A stretch of 64,000 nucleotides of DNA, from positions 4,591,803-4,655,802 of the forward strand of contig NC_049990.1 in NCBI RefSeq assembly GCF_000003815.2, written 5' to 3'. The position numbers were made by a program, and so were the translations under genes. The notes under the pieces were generated by a model. The model ran no database searches. It was not told the origin of the DNA and saw nothing but the letters and a program-made list of their open reading frames with translations. This document shows positions 54,096 through 63,938 of this stretch, in pieces (the first letter of the stretch is position 1; the number at the start of each line of letters is the position of its first letter). The DNA is from Branchiostoma floridae (taxonomy: Eukaryota; Chordata; Leptocardii; Amphioxiformes; Branchiostomatidae).

Positions 54096-55178
54096 TATCT
54101 TTAGAGTTAGATGTGACGGCCAGTTGCTTCAAATCAGGATGGCTTAAGCTTCTCTGCTGGCCTCTCCTTGACAAACCATCTATGACGAATAGGCGCTCCT
54201 CCGGGGCAAGCACCGATACATATCGTACATGCATGGACGGAGTAGACGTCGGATTGCATTATATAAACCGTTTATCCAGCTGTGAAGAGGAATATCTATG
54301 TGGAAATAACGGCCGAACATACATTGGACCCTGGAGATTTGATAAAGAACTTGAAAGGAGATTGACTCTGCTGTCTATTGTACAACTAGATACATGAGAA
54401 AGATATAATCAAAAATGAGCCAAGGTATGTCATTCTGAGCAAAAATAATCGTCTTCTTCCCCATCAAATTGTCGACCTGAATGACTAAAAGCAACGTTAC
54501 CTAAAAACCTTTGACCGTTCGATGCTCAAACGATGGACCGAAACGCGTTTATTGCGCAATTTGCTGACTTTCTAAACGTTCTCATGGCGAGAAAACCCAT
54601 TTGCGAAGGCCCTCTAGCTTGTTATAGCCTTTCGGAATGTCAACCTCAAATGCTCATATACGCTCTTCCGTCTGAAGACTTATACCTTCCTGTCGTGAAA
54701 TGTCATATGTTGCATTTCGTTACTAGATAAGCTGAAAAAGACATAACATTTTTCTTGTACCTCCCCCCTTTTCATCTTTAGCGCTCGCACACTTCCTTTG
54801 GATTTTCCTTGGCTTAATCTGGAGACTTAATTCTCCCCCGGGCTCCTAAAATGCAAGACTTGCCATGATTCTTTATTCATGGTGACATTAACGGGGTGTA
54901 GAACGGGCGCTATGGGCTGGGCGCTAACGTCGTAAAATTCTCCCATTCTGTCGTAAATGACCATTTCACGGTTCGCGGATTTTCAGTGCTGGCTTGCAGG
55001 TATACTGTGGTATCAATAAGGCTGTAGTGATTCGATTATATAGATGCAATATCCTCTTGGCATCCCGATACAGATGCGACCGAGCGAAGAAAAAGCAGAA
55101 GTGCTAAAGTATTGTGCTTTTGCTATAAAATCTAAGTAAGTGGTCAAGGAGGTTGAACAGATAGCCTAAAAAATGGCA
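54096..55178. other. No recognised gene; Kazal-like motif near 54280-54340
   Basis: A plus-strand frame at 54113-54397 includes CEEEYLCGNNGRTYIGPW, which resembles the CG-x-x-G-x-TY core of Kazal inhibitor domains, but the downstream cysteine is missing. A possible acceptor TTTATCCAG precedes it. At 55015-55075 there is a diverged copy of the 25.3/41.2 kb repeat. Nothing else is supported. Confidence 0.25.
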
Positions 55179-55328
55179 CAGTAGAAGCCGCTTAATTGCC
55201 AGTGCATTTCGTGCAATTATCCGAATTGTGCAATTATCTGAATGGCGCACCACCACGGGATTTGGGGATTTCGTGCAATTTACCAGACGTGTGCGATTAT
55301 CCATTGTGCAATTAACTGGCTTCTACTG
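55179..55328 (+). mobile_element. Pogo-like MITE, CAGTAGAAGCCGCTTAATTGC family
   Basis: The 150-bp element starts CAGTAGAAGCCGCTTAATTGC and ends with the inverse GCAATTAACTGGCTTCTACTG, followed by TA. The interior repeats GTGCAATTATC and GTGCAATTTACC. A TA target fits Tc1/mariner-type movement. Confidence 0.85.
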
Positions 55329-56095
55329 TATACCGGAACAGTTAATTCTAACATTTGTCTTTCACATCTTCGTCTTCTCATTAGTATACATTTTTATATT
55401 TTTGCTCCAACTATGGTATATATTTGTTAATCTTGTAGCTTCTATGCACGCTTTAAAGTATGATCTCAAACCATTTTGGAATCGGACGAAAAATTGATGC
55501 CTGCGGGTGTCATCCATAAAATCAAGCCAGTCTGGCCCTACTTCTCCGGAGTTGGGCGTAACAAATGTTTAGGTGGCTAAGAGTCAGCTAGAGTTACGGT
55601 CCAGGCTTAGGCTCAGGGCCTCCAGGAATATCCGTCTCCACAAAAGGTAAATTGAGAGGCGCAGCGCTTAACTACCGTCTGTTGGACGTCATACTTCAAG
55701 TTTACGGTGCGCGGAAGATTGTGAGATAAGAACTGCACGGGTGAAGCTATATCTGCGAGACGAAAATATCAACTGGACAAGAATGTAACGGATTTAAATC
55801 GCTGACTAAGAGCGTTTAATCTCTGATGGAATAACAGATTGTAAAATCAATCTGAATTTGGATAATCCATATTTCAGTTTTTGAAGTTGGAGGTCCCACA
55901 TTTCATCTTGTTTGTAAACTACATATGAGATCTCGTTTTCAATTTGAGAACGTTTTTATTTTGAAGCAAGGCACCAAGCATGAGAGAGATTTAATTTGTA
56001 GATTATCAATGTTCTCCCAGTTTGTCTGAATGGGCAGCTGTCAACCAGGAAAAGTTACAATCTTCCAATCCAATATTTGCTTGGATAACGGATAA
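55329..56095. other. No gene recognised
   Basis: Non-coding. AATCTGAATTTGGATAATCC..GAAGTTGG near 55850 is loosely like blocks at 57.47 and 60.0 kb. Confidence 0.35.
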
Positions 56096-56096
56096 C

Positions 56097-56297
56097 GGAT
56101 ACTCTCTTCAAGGACAGACAGGATCCGATCAGTCATATGTCTGGGAGACCAACATGTCGTCAATCTAGATTTGAAAAGTCATTTTAAGATTACCGAGTCT
56201 TACCATTCAACTTGTTTCTGATACATATGAGATGTAAATGTCATCTGAGAGAACATTCATTCTACTCAGGCACAAAGATTGAGTACAGCCTAATGAC
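56097..56297. repeat. Left arm of large inverted repeat
   Basis: About 200 bp (GGATACTCTCTTC..TAATGAC) are inverted at 56655-56850. Shared blocks include ACCAACATGTC-TCAATCTAGATT, ACCATTCAACTTGTTTCTGAT and GATGTAAATGTCATCTGA. The 357-bp spacer contains the microsatellite at 56363-56521. Identity looks high enough for a fold-back structure. Confidence 0.85.
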
Positions 56298-56362
56298 TGG
56301 CTTCTTTAAGCCGTGCATTACGCATAGCCATTACTCTCACTAGATAGGGACTACATAGATCA

Positions 56363-56411
56363 CACGCGCGCGCACACACAGGCACACACACACAGGCGCC
56401 CTATCTCTCTT

Positions 56412-56462
<51 letters not shown>

Positions 56463-56521
56463 CTCTCTATCTCTCAGTCTCTCTCTCTCTTTCTGTCTGC
56501 CTCTGCCTTCTCCCTCTCTAT
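56363..56521. repeat. (CA)n then (CT)n microsatellite
   Basis: About 35 bases of CA/CG, then about 115 bases of imperfect CT repeats. It forms the centre of the flanking inverted repeat. Confidence 0.95.
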
Positions 56522-56654
56522 TTGAACAAGATGAGCCATTACAGTAGATCACTAGATAGGGACTACAATAACCAGTGATTATAGTCAGATACGATCAGCC
56601 AGTATGGATCAGGCTATAGTAGGGAAACCAGCATATAAACCATACGTAATACAC

Positions 56655-56850
56655 GTCATTACGCTGTACCCAATCTTTGTATCTGAGTAGAATAGATGTT
56701 CTTTCAGATGACATTTACATCTTTACTATCTATCAGAAACAAGTTGAATGGTACGACTCTAAACACAATATTCTAAAATGACTTTCCGAATCTAGATTGA
56801 AGACATGTTGGTGTCCTAGACACATGACTGATACTGTCCAGAGAGCATCC
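56655..56850. repeat. Right arm of large inverted repeat
   Basis: Reverse complement of 56097-56297, from GTCATTACGCTGTACC to GAGAGCATCC. GATTATAGTCAGATACG-TCAGCCAGTATGGATCA also occurs near 56578 and 56852, outside and inside the arm. Confidence 0.85.
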
Positions 56851-56922
56851 GCGATTATAGTCAGATACGTTCAGCCAGTATGGATCAAGCTACAGTAAGG
56901 AGACCATCATTTTCATCCATCC

Positions 56923-57372
56923 AAGCCTGGGTACCATCCGGATGGTAGGTCTTTCGGCGACTTTGTCATACAGTAGAAGCCGCTTAATTGCACACCCCAT
57001 TTGTCAGCGTATGTCGTGCAATTATCCGGCTGGTGCAATAACACGAAGTTATCTAGCTGGACCGCACTGGTTTGGGATTTTGGAATTCCATGCAGTTAAC
57101 AGAAGTGTGCGTTACTCCGTTGTGAAATTAACTGGCTTCTACTGTACCATATAAACAGTTGCTTCTCACTGCGACATTTATTATACACTATATACAGTAG
57201 TTTTTCTGCTATTCCGTCTGGGAACCTTGACATATCTAACGCCTGGGATCGTCCAAATTTTGCACGAGGGCGCTGATTGGTCCCTACACATTAGCGGATT
57301 CAATCCATTACATGGATTCAAGAGCAAAAGCGAAAATATGAGCAAACTTCTACCCGGATGGTACCCAGCCTA
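56923..57372. mobile_element. TAGCCTGG-like element with 9-bp target duplication and nested pogo-like MITE
   Basis: It starts AAGCCTGGGTACCATCCGGATGG and ends with the inverse CCGGATGGTACCCAGCCTA. The 9-mer CATCCATCC flanks it exactly (56914-56922 and 57373-57381). The 56971-57144 MITE is inserted near its left end. Its termini and 9-bp duplication match the 46500 element, so both belong to one transposition system. Confidence 0.85.
56971..57144 (+). mobile_element. Pogo-like MITE, nested, with TA target
   Basis: CAGTAGAAGCCGCTTAATTGC at the start and GAAATTAACTGGCTTCTACTG at the end, flanked by TA on both sides (56969-56970, 57145-57146). The 174-bp interior is non-coding. Best target-site evidence for this family in the window. 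Confidence 0.88.
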
Positions 57373-57381
57373 CATCCATCC

Positions 57382-57900
57382 ACGACACAAGGGGTTTCAA
57401 TCATAGCTATTATATCCAAGAACGTTTAACCTTGGTGGGGGCACCGCAGATACAAATTGCTCGACACCGATCAATCTGGATTCGAAAAGTCGTTACTCAC
57501 ATGTGGAGGTCGCTCCGTATGAAGCTACATGCTTGATCTGGTTTCGAGATATATGTCTGATGAAGCACACAGCTTAACTGCCATCTTGTGATAGACATTG
57601 TGACACTTCATCGAGTTTGTATTACACAGGAGAGACAGATATGGACGGCATTGTTTAATCACTGACCGTCAATTAATTGTAGAATGTAGTTTATACAACA
57701 GAGATAGAGGCTAGAGCCAAACTTTTTAGACTGATACAATCTTTATCCACCTACTTCCTAAGTGATAAAGAAAAATTCATATTTCTGCTAATGAAGTTAG
57801 ACAATTCTTTTTTATTGTAGCACATATCTGTTCCTATATATTTTCAGCATCACAACGAAGCTAGGAGAGGTAGAACTTCCAGTGAACATATATTATATAT
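57382..57900. other. No gene recognised
   Basis: Non-coding. CAATCTGGATTCGAAAAGTCGTTACTCACATG near 57473 resembles pieces of the 56.1 kb arm. Confidence 0.35.
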
Positions 57901-57904
57901 ATGT

Positions 57905-58440
57905 ACACTAAAGGCCTTCATTTTTAGTCATTGATCTCCATACAGATCTTCCTGTATTCAAAACTCGTATCTGCCGACCAAGCGAGCCGTGTGGCCTTGG
58001 AAACCGCCTTCGCAGGCAGTTAAGGTTTCTTTTTTGCAGACGGAAGTTTCGCGAGGAGATTAGCGCCAACGTGGCGCGCGTGACTTGGGCGATATCTCTA
58101 TAGCTGGGAGAAGCCGAACTTACTTATAGAGTATAATTCTTCTGTTGACAGTGTGTATTATGCACTGATGTATCTATAAACTATTCTTTTGTTGTGACCT
58201 GTTCTTAATCCAGTGGGTATATGGCTCCTATACAATAAAGGTCTTCAATTTTATTCATTGATCTTCATCCAGATCTTCCTGTATTCAAAACTTGCCGACC
58301 AGGAGAGCGCGCCAAGTCACCTCGGCCTTGGACAGTGCTTTGGCAGGCAGTTAAGGTTTCTTTTTTTGCCGGCGGAAGATCCGCTAGGAGATTAACGCCA
58401 ACGTGGCGTGACTTGGGAGATAACTCCATAGCTGTGAGTC
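57905..58440 (+). repeat. Tandem duplication, about 326-bp unit
   Basis: AAAGG-CTTCA-TTTTA-TCATTGATCT-CAT-CAGATCTTCCTGTATTCAAAACT occurs near 57910 and 58236. GGCAGTTAAGGTTTCTTTTTT and GGAGATTA-CGCCAACGTGGCG follow in both. Each unit ends with a CTTGGG-GATA-CTC-ATAGCTG block, which recurs again near 58485. Non-coding. Confidence 0.8.
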
Positions 58441-58559
58441 CTCGATACCATCTCGTTAGGATGGAGAGGCCTTGGTGTGACTTAGGTGATAACTATATAG
58501 CTGTGGAGTCTGCGATACCATCTTGCTGAGGATAGAACGTCCTTGGCGCGTGGTCGTTA

Positions 58560-59972
58560 TACCCCCCTCACATTATATACGATCTTCGGACGTTCTTCGC
58601 GATCGCAGGAAGGTCGGCTGATTTTAAGATCTTAAGATGGTCTTGCGTATTTTTCGCCTCAAAACTGTCCCCCTCACATATACGCGAGGCTCGTGAGATC
58701 GACGGTGAATAAACCTATGATAACAAACCTCCCATGACCTCTTGCACGCGGACAAGGTAACACAAAACGTTCCTCAAAAAAGGCAAGAGATCAATAAATG
58801 TTGCTTATTTTGTTGTCGTAATCTTTTTAACCAATGAATGGAATGCGCGGGCACAATAGAAATGACGCAAGAAAAGAAAGTGTGTCACAAAGCCAGCCTA
58901 CATACTGCCACAGCGGCCACAATGTTAGAATTACCCTCACATTCCTAGAAATTCAATATTTGTAAACAAACGGAAGTCGGGCGAACGTCGCCCGAACGTT
59001 GCCCAACTGACGGGCGTTCGCCATCCGATTTGCGCTCGATGATTAATAACTATGTCTTTGCTCGCCTATCGGTCTTCAATCGTTGGATTGACGCAAGACT
59101 ATTGACCGATACCCTTGCAAGGTACGCACGATTTGTACGCACAATCTGCGACTCGGTAACGAGCTGTGCGATTTTGGAGATTTCCTTCGACTAGTCGCAT
59201 ATGTTAAGCCCCCTTCACACGAGAGCACGAATGAGCCGGAATGCCGTCCGAATGAAATTTTTTTTCTATTCGTGGCAATTCCTCGCAATTCGTACTGTAT
59301 TCTAAACATTCTTACTCCATTCGAGATATTCGTCCCCGTTCTTTTGGCTGGCTCGAAAGTTTTTGACATGTTAAAAACTGTCGAAGTGCATTCGAAGTGG
59401 AGAAATATCGAATGGCATTCGTAGTGGATTCTTAGTGGATTCTAACTATTCTGACTGCAGTCTGACCGCATTCTACGGCATTCTAACATTATTCGAAACA
59501 TTCTTATCTCATTCGATGGAGAACCGAAACGGCAAGCCACCTCGAATCCTGCCAGAATGTGGCCGAAAGAATATTTCGAATGCCGTAAGAATGTCTAGAA
59601 TGCACCACGAATTCACAGGAATAGACAAGAATTTTCATTCTGACGGCATTCCGGCTCATTCCTTCTCGTGTGAAGGGGATTTAAGGCCCATTTGGAATTC
59701 CCACCCGAATGGCCCCGAATGTGGCAAGAATTTTGCAAATACTTCATTCCGACTGGTTCGGCTTTATTCCTGCTAATTCGATTTCCGTGTGAAGGCCCTA
59801 TTAAGAACATGTTTCGCTGCACCGCGACCGTCGTAAGACTCCTGAAAACTGCCGGCGATCCGTAAAAATCGCAAGATGATCGTGAGAACACCGGACGTCT
59901 TACTCACGAAAATGTCATTCAGAGTTCGTAAACTAGTCTTCCGATCGAATCGCGCCTATTGTGAGTGGGGTA
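58560..59972. mobile_element. Harbinger-like non-autonomous element, copy 2, with nested insertion
   Basis: It aligns with 46565-47374 from end to end. TIRs are TACCCCCCTCACATTA and the inverse ..TGTGAGTGGGGTA. The 3-bp duplication TTA flanks it (58557-58559 and 59973-59975). Removing the 59208-59804 insert leaves about 816 bp against 810 bp in copy 1. Divergence from copy 1 is modest and scattered. No transposase is encoded. Confidence 0.88.
59208..59800. mobile_element. TTAA-targeted (piggyBac- or Kolobok-type) non-autonomous element
   Basis: TTAA flanks it on both sides (59204-59207 and 59801-59804). Copy 1 of the host element has a single TTAA at the same place (47203-47206), so insertion is shown directly. 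The outer ends GCCCCCTTCACACG and CGTGTGAAGGCCCTA are inverted. A further inner pair, AGCCCCCTTCACACGAGAGC.. and ..CTTCTCGTGTGAAGGGGA (59207-59226, 59662-59680), suggests a composite. The interior is dense in CATTC/GAATG and non-coding. TTAA duplication is known for piggyBac and Kolobok; TTAAG cannot be excluded. Confidence 0.85.
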
Positions 59973-59975
59973 TTA

Positions 59976-60435
59976 CCACTAAGAACAGATTGTAAGATGA
60001 TACAGCACCGATCTGTCTAGATTTGGAACGTCATGTTGCAGATTTCCAGACCGCCATGTCTGTTAAGCCCTGCGTTTGACGTGCCAATACATTTTGAGAT
60101 GCCGCAAAAGCCTTGAAAAGGCGGCAATGAAATGGAAAAGACGAAGCCTTCCTGTCTGCAAGGAGCTTATAGTTTTAAAAGCTACTTGCTGTCTGTTATG
60201 GCATCTAGCCTATGGCTACTATATGTTTCTCCCATTTCGTGTATGGTTATACATGTTTAGCTCTAGAACTTTTAACTTTTAACATTTGAATTTAGATGTC
60301 AGTTACGTTTTACAACTATATAGTCTTCGTACATTCAAATGAATCCACGGTTGTGAGTTTGTGGGTTATTTGAAGTGTACTAGATCAAGTCATTTTATGT
60401 ATACATTTTTGTTCATCATCCTACGTATCAATTAC
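59976..60435. other. No gene recognised
   Basis: GATCTGTCTAGATTTGGAACGTCATG near 60010 loosely matches the 56.1 kb arm. Otherwise nothing is supported. Confidence 0.35.
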
Positions 60436-60439
60436 ACTA

Positions 60440-60690
60440 AGTGCTCATCTTATGTTTTATCGTTTTAAGTTGTTTTGATCTTCGAATAAGTACACAAAAT
60501 TATAAGTTTACCTTCAGCTTAAAATGCGAGCCTCTTTCAGGTCATTGGACGTTTATTACAAGTGCTCATCTTATGTTCTATCGTTTCAAGTGGTGCCTCC
60601 TTTTCTTCTTAATCTTTGGATAAGTACGCAAAATTACATGTTTACCTTCAGCTTAAAAAAGCGAGCCGCTTTCAAGTCATGCGACATTTC
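60440..60690 (+). repeat. Tandem duplication, about 121-bp unit
   Basis: AGTGCTCATCTTATGTT-TATCGTTT-AAGT occurs at about 60440 and 60561. Both copies continue to ATAAGTAC-CAAAATTA, GTTTACCTTCAGCTTAAAA and GCGAGCC-CTTTCA-GTCAT. Non-coding. Confidence 0.85.
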
Positions 60691-62205
60691 CGAACGGTTA
60701 CTCTATCATTCTAGCTGTAACTTTTTATGTCCTGGTAAACCAACATGTGAACACAGTTATCAATACAGGGTCGTCAAAAGTAAACACACGCCCTGGCTGT
60801 AAAACAGGTGAAAATACTGAGCAAGGACTTGTCTATTCGGTACTGAGCATTCGTGCCATAACTACTATAAACTGTTTATAGTATATATAATAGTTTAGAT
60901 AAGACTTCTTTGTGCATATGTCGGTAAAGCTATCAGACATCATATTTTACTCACGTTATGGACGATATAAAGAATAAACGTATGTGTAAAAAAAACTAAA
61001 TCTCTAGAGTTAACATTATGTCGAACCAAACAAGTTACAGTTCAGCGTTAGACTTAAGACTAGAGTAGTCACTTACTATACTGTATGTCAGTCGCATTCG
61101 CCTACGGGCAAGAACTTGCAATAAACTTATTTCAGGTCTGATTTTCGCCTGTAACTGCCTGTGTTCTCTGTTAAGTCGTTTGAGCTAAGTACATTTCAAT
61201 CTTGCTCTCTATTCTCTATTTCTCTTCCCACACATATCACGCTCCATTACACCTAACTATACGCTTCTGGACCATAAGTGTTTCCTTATTGCGTGTTCTT
61301 GTCGAGTAGTTGACAGAAGAAGTGGTTGATTGCCGTATTCAACAAATTCCACACCCCGTGAGCAAACATAGAAGATGAATTCTGTGACTGAGTGAGTCAT
61401 CGTCTAGAGCACGCTTGACGACCGCGAAAGGAAAATATTACCTCATATACGGAAGTTTGTAGAACAGGTCATGATAGTGAGTTGTAGGTGTAACTCACCC
61501 TCGACTATAGCACTCTCTTGGGGCTACGACTGCCGGGGGACAAAATATTTTCCAACTAGTAACGATTTTCATAGATAAAGAAATATTTTTACGCTTTGTG
61601 TTTTTTTGAATGTCTTTTGAATCTTGCATCATGCTCCAATTTATCTGAAATGTTTGACCGTTTCCAAAATCATATCCAGTCGCTTGAATAATTGAATAAT
61701 TGCTATTTGGCGTATCTTATTTACCTGGATGTATCATCGACGAATTTGCGACAATGCATCGTATATTGTTGTTGCGACAAGACATTGTAGATTGTTGTAG
61801 TGTTTTCAATACACATTGAAACCTTCTGTATATTGCGATTGTTTGTACAAGAGGCCGCGTGTTGTATGAGTAGCTTAGCGATTGAGCGCGAGTCTGGTGC
61901 ATATTTGCTCATCTGGGGCAAAAGTCAGTTTACGAGGAATATTGACTTGACCGGTTACGTAATGGGTACAGACTCAAGTTGTTATGTTCGCAGGCCAGAT
62001 GTTGTGTGTCATTTCTTTGCTCTTTTCGTTTCTTTCAGTCTGTTACTTTCTACCTTCACCATAAATCGGACATGTTTCTCTACGGTTTGCGTGTTTTGTC
62101 TCTGTCTCTCTCTCTCTCTCTGTGTATATGTGTACAGTATATAAAGTTGAGAGGCCGTATGATATGATATTTGTTACGTGGTTAGGGGTCGATATAACAA
62201 AGGCC
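60691..62205. other. No recognised gene; LINE-like tail at about 61100
   Basis: CCTACGGGCAAGAACTTGCAATAAAC at 61101-61126 is a LINE-type 3' tail like 34.5 and 42.2 kb. The arm sequence ACCGTTTCCAAAATCATATCCAGTCGCTTGA at 61657-61687 matches the 49.8 kb inverted repeat. A 114-codon plus-strand frame at 61800-62144 ends in a low-complexity (TCTC) tract and is not convincing. 62100-62120 is a short (CT)n run. Confidence 0.4.
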
Positions 62206-62360
62206 AATGTCTATAATGGGCCTCCTAGCGGCTTTCTATGGCACTACAGTGGTTTTGATTTCATTTTTTTTTTCGTTAGAAGAGGATAACCTGTTAGGGC
62301 TGATACAGATTTGCCATGCTTACCCTTAGTAGTTGATATTTGTGATTGAGAATATACAGA
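62206..62360 (+). repeat. Fragment of the 345-bp dispersed repeat
   Basis: AATGGGCCTCCTAGCGGCTTTCTATGGCACTACAG at 62215-62249 matches the core of the 30.54-31.65 kb array and the fragments at 5.8 and 6.1 kb (inverted). Confidence 0.65.
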
Positions 62361-62361
62361 G

Positions 62362-62571
62362 TACTGTAAATACATTTAAGTTCGCGGAGATGAAATTTCG
62401 CGGTAGCGTGAAAAAGACTGTTCGCGGCGGTTTTACGTTTGCGGTAGCATCATGCACTGTAGTCTCTTATTGCCATGGAAAATATTCGCGGTGATTTTGA
62501 GTTTGCAGTGATGCGACCACCGTGAAAACTGCGAACATAAAACCACCGCGAACATTTCTGCATTTACAGTA
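62362..62571. mobile_element. MITE, TACTGTAAATACATTTAAG..CGCGG family
   Basis: The 210-bp element starts TACTGTAAATACATTTAAG and ends with the inverse CGCGAACATTTCTGCATTTACAGTA. The interior TTCGCGGCGGTTTTA and GTAGCATCATGCACTGTAGTCTCTTA matches 53910-54095. Confidence 0.85.
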
Positions 62572-62770
62572 TTCCACCGTAAGCCAGCTGGTGGGTGGCC
62601 TTGCTATGGGTGCGGACATGCCATGGTACCTGTGACTGCAGCTCAGCACGGGTTGTTGTGAGTACAGCTGGCAATGCTGATACCACACACCCGGGCAGGA
62701 GGTACAAAGTCGACTCCGGTCGTCTCTTCACAGGAATTCGGAATTACAAGACTTACAACAACATTTCTAT
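62572..62770. other. No gene recognised
   Basis: A 61-codon plus-strand frame at 62595-62780 has no motif. A possible acceptor CTTCACAG lies near 62730. Not enough to call an exon. Confidence 0.25.
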
Positions 62771-62774
62771 AACA

Positions 62775-63080
62775 AGTTGAAGTTCTTGTCAGAAACTGCC
62801 CAACGTTGTAAGGTTTTGATAAAGTACATGTACATCACTGTCTAACTTTACATTTAAACGGTATTTGTAGATTGTTAAATTTTCACACTTCTAAACCCAG
62901 TGCAAAAAAAGGTAGACAACGTTGTACTCTATCCAAACCCTACAACATTGGGCATTTTTGGTCAGAAAATGCTCAATGTTGTAGGCTCTTGATAGAGCAC
63001 ACCATTGTCTACATGTACCTTAACTTAAACGTTATTTGTAGATTGTTGAATTTTCACACTTCTAAACCCAGTGTAAATTT
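62775..63080 (+). repeat. Tandem duplication, about 180-bp unit, containing a 101-bp hairpin
   Basis: TATTTGTAGATTGTT-AATTTTCACACTTCTAAACCCAGTG occurs near 62861 and 63034. The unit preceding each copy has TTGTCAGAAA-TGC-CAACGTTGTAAGG or TGGTCAGAAAATGCTCAATGTTGTAGG. 62912-63012 folds on itself: GTAGACAACGTTGTACTCTATCC pairs with GATAGAGCACACCATTGTCTAC, and CCTACAACATTGGGCATTTT with AAAATGCTCAATGTTGTAGG, leaving a loop of about 7 bases. It could be a MITE or a hairpin RNA. Confidence 0.7.
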
Positions 63081-63668
63081 CAAAGGTTAAGCCGTAAGTA
63101 TGCCAAAAGTCAACACGCCAAAACTGACAAACAATATGTAGCAACATTGGAAAATGTAAACAAAGCTAGGAGATAGCATCGCACCGTACATATGTATGTT
63201 TGTAAACTTGTCTTTGCTGTCACCTGTACGTGGCTCATTTGGGCAAAAATGTACACTAAAGGTATTCATTTGTTTATTAATTGTTGTGCTGGAAGTTTTA
63301 GCACATACATGTGCGTGTTACTGGTAGTAGTGAAAAATTGACTGATCTTGACTGTCTTAGAAAATTAAGGCACAGATATCCCAAATTTGCCTTATCTACA
63401 AATCTATCTCGAAGACAAGAACACTAACCTTGATTTTGTTGTATCAACATAAAAAAACACACACAAATGAAGTCGGGAAATGGTATTGTTGTAAAGTTGT
63501 AATAAATGCATGTGCTGACGTTATAGTTCGCAGTGAAAAATTGGCTGTCTTAGAAATTCAAAGCTCAGATTTCCCAAATTTGCATTATCTATATATCTAC
63601 CGCAAAGGCAAGAATAGAAACACTAATCTTACTGTCCTCAAATAACCTGTTTTATGCGCTTGGGTTTA
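63081..63668. other. No gene recognised; direct repeat near 63310-63580
   Basis: GTGAAAAATTG-CTG, then GTCTTAGAAA-TTAAGGCACAGAT and TCCCAAATTTGC-TTATCTA (63329-63400), recur near 63532-63592. A period of about 200 bp is suggested. Non-coding. Confidence 0.55.
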
Positions 63669-63762
63669 ATCTCCAAGAAGATCTTAGAATCGTTACGGTT
63701 TCTAACCGCCGGCCAAGATCTTATCATTCAAGGTTGTTCCATGAAGAAGTGCTGATCTGATA

Positions 63763-63938
63763 TAATCTCCAAGCAGATCCTACGGTAGCATAAGATAGTA
63801 TCAAAAGCTGGTAGAGGAGTGAAGCCGGCCTAGGAGTGTGTTTGGCTACATAGCAAATGTACACCTCTTAGCTGACTACACTCCTTGGCCAGTTTAGTAC
63901 TATTATCTTATGCCATAGTAGGATCTGCTTGGAGATTA
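63763..63938. mobile_element. TIR element TAATCTCCAAGCAGATCCTA
   Basis: The 176-bp element starts TAATCTCCAAGCAGATCCTA and ends TAGGATCTGCTTGGAGATTA, nearly perfect inverses. The interior AAGCTGGTAGAGGAGTGAAGCCGGCCTAGGAGTGTGTTTGGCTAC matches 24968 and 26508. Partial extra ends lie just outside (63669 AATCTCCAAGAAGATC; 63950 GGATCTGCCTGGAGATTA), so insertions are clustered. Confidence 0.88.
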
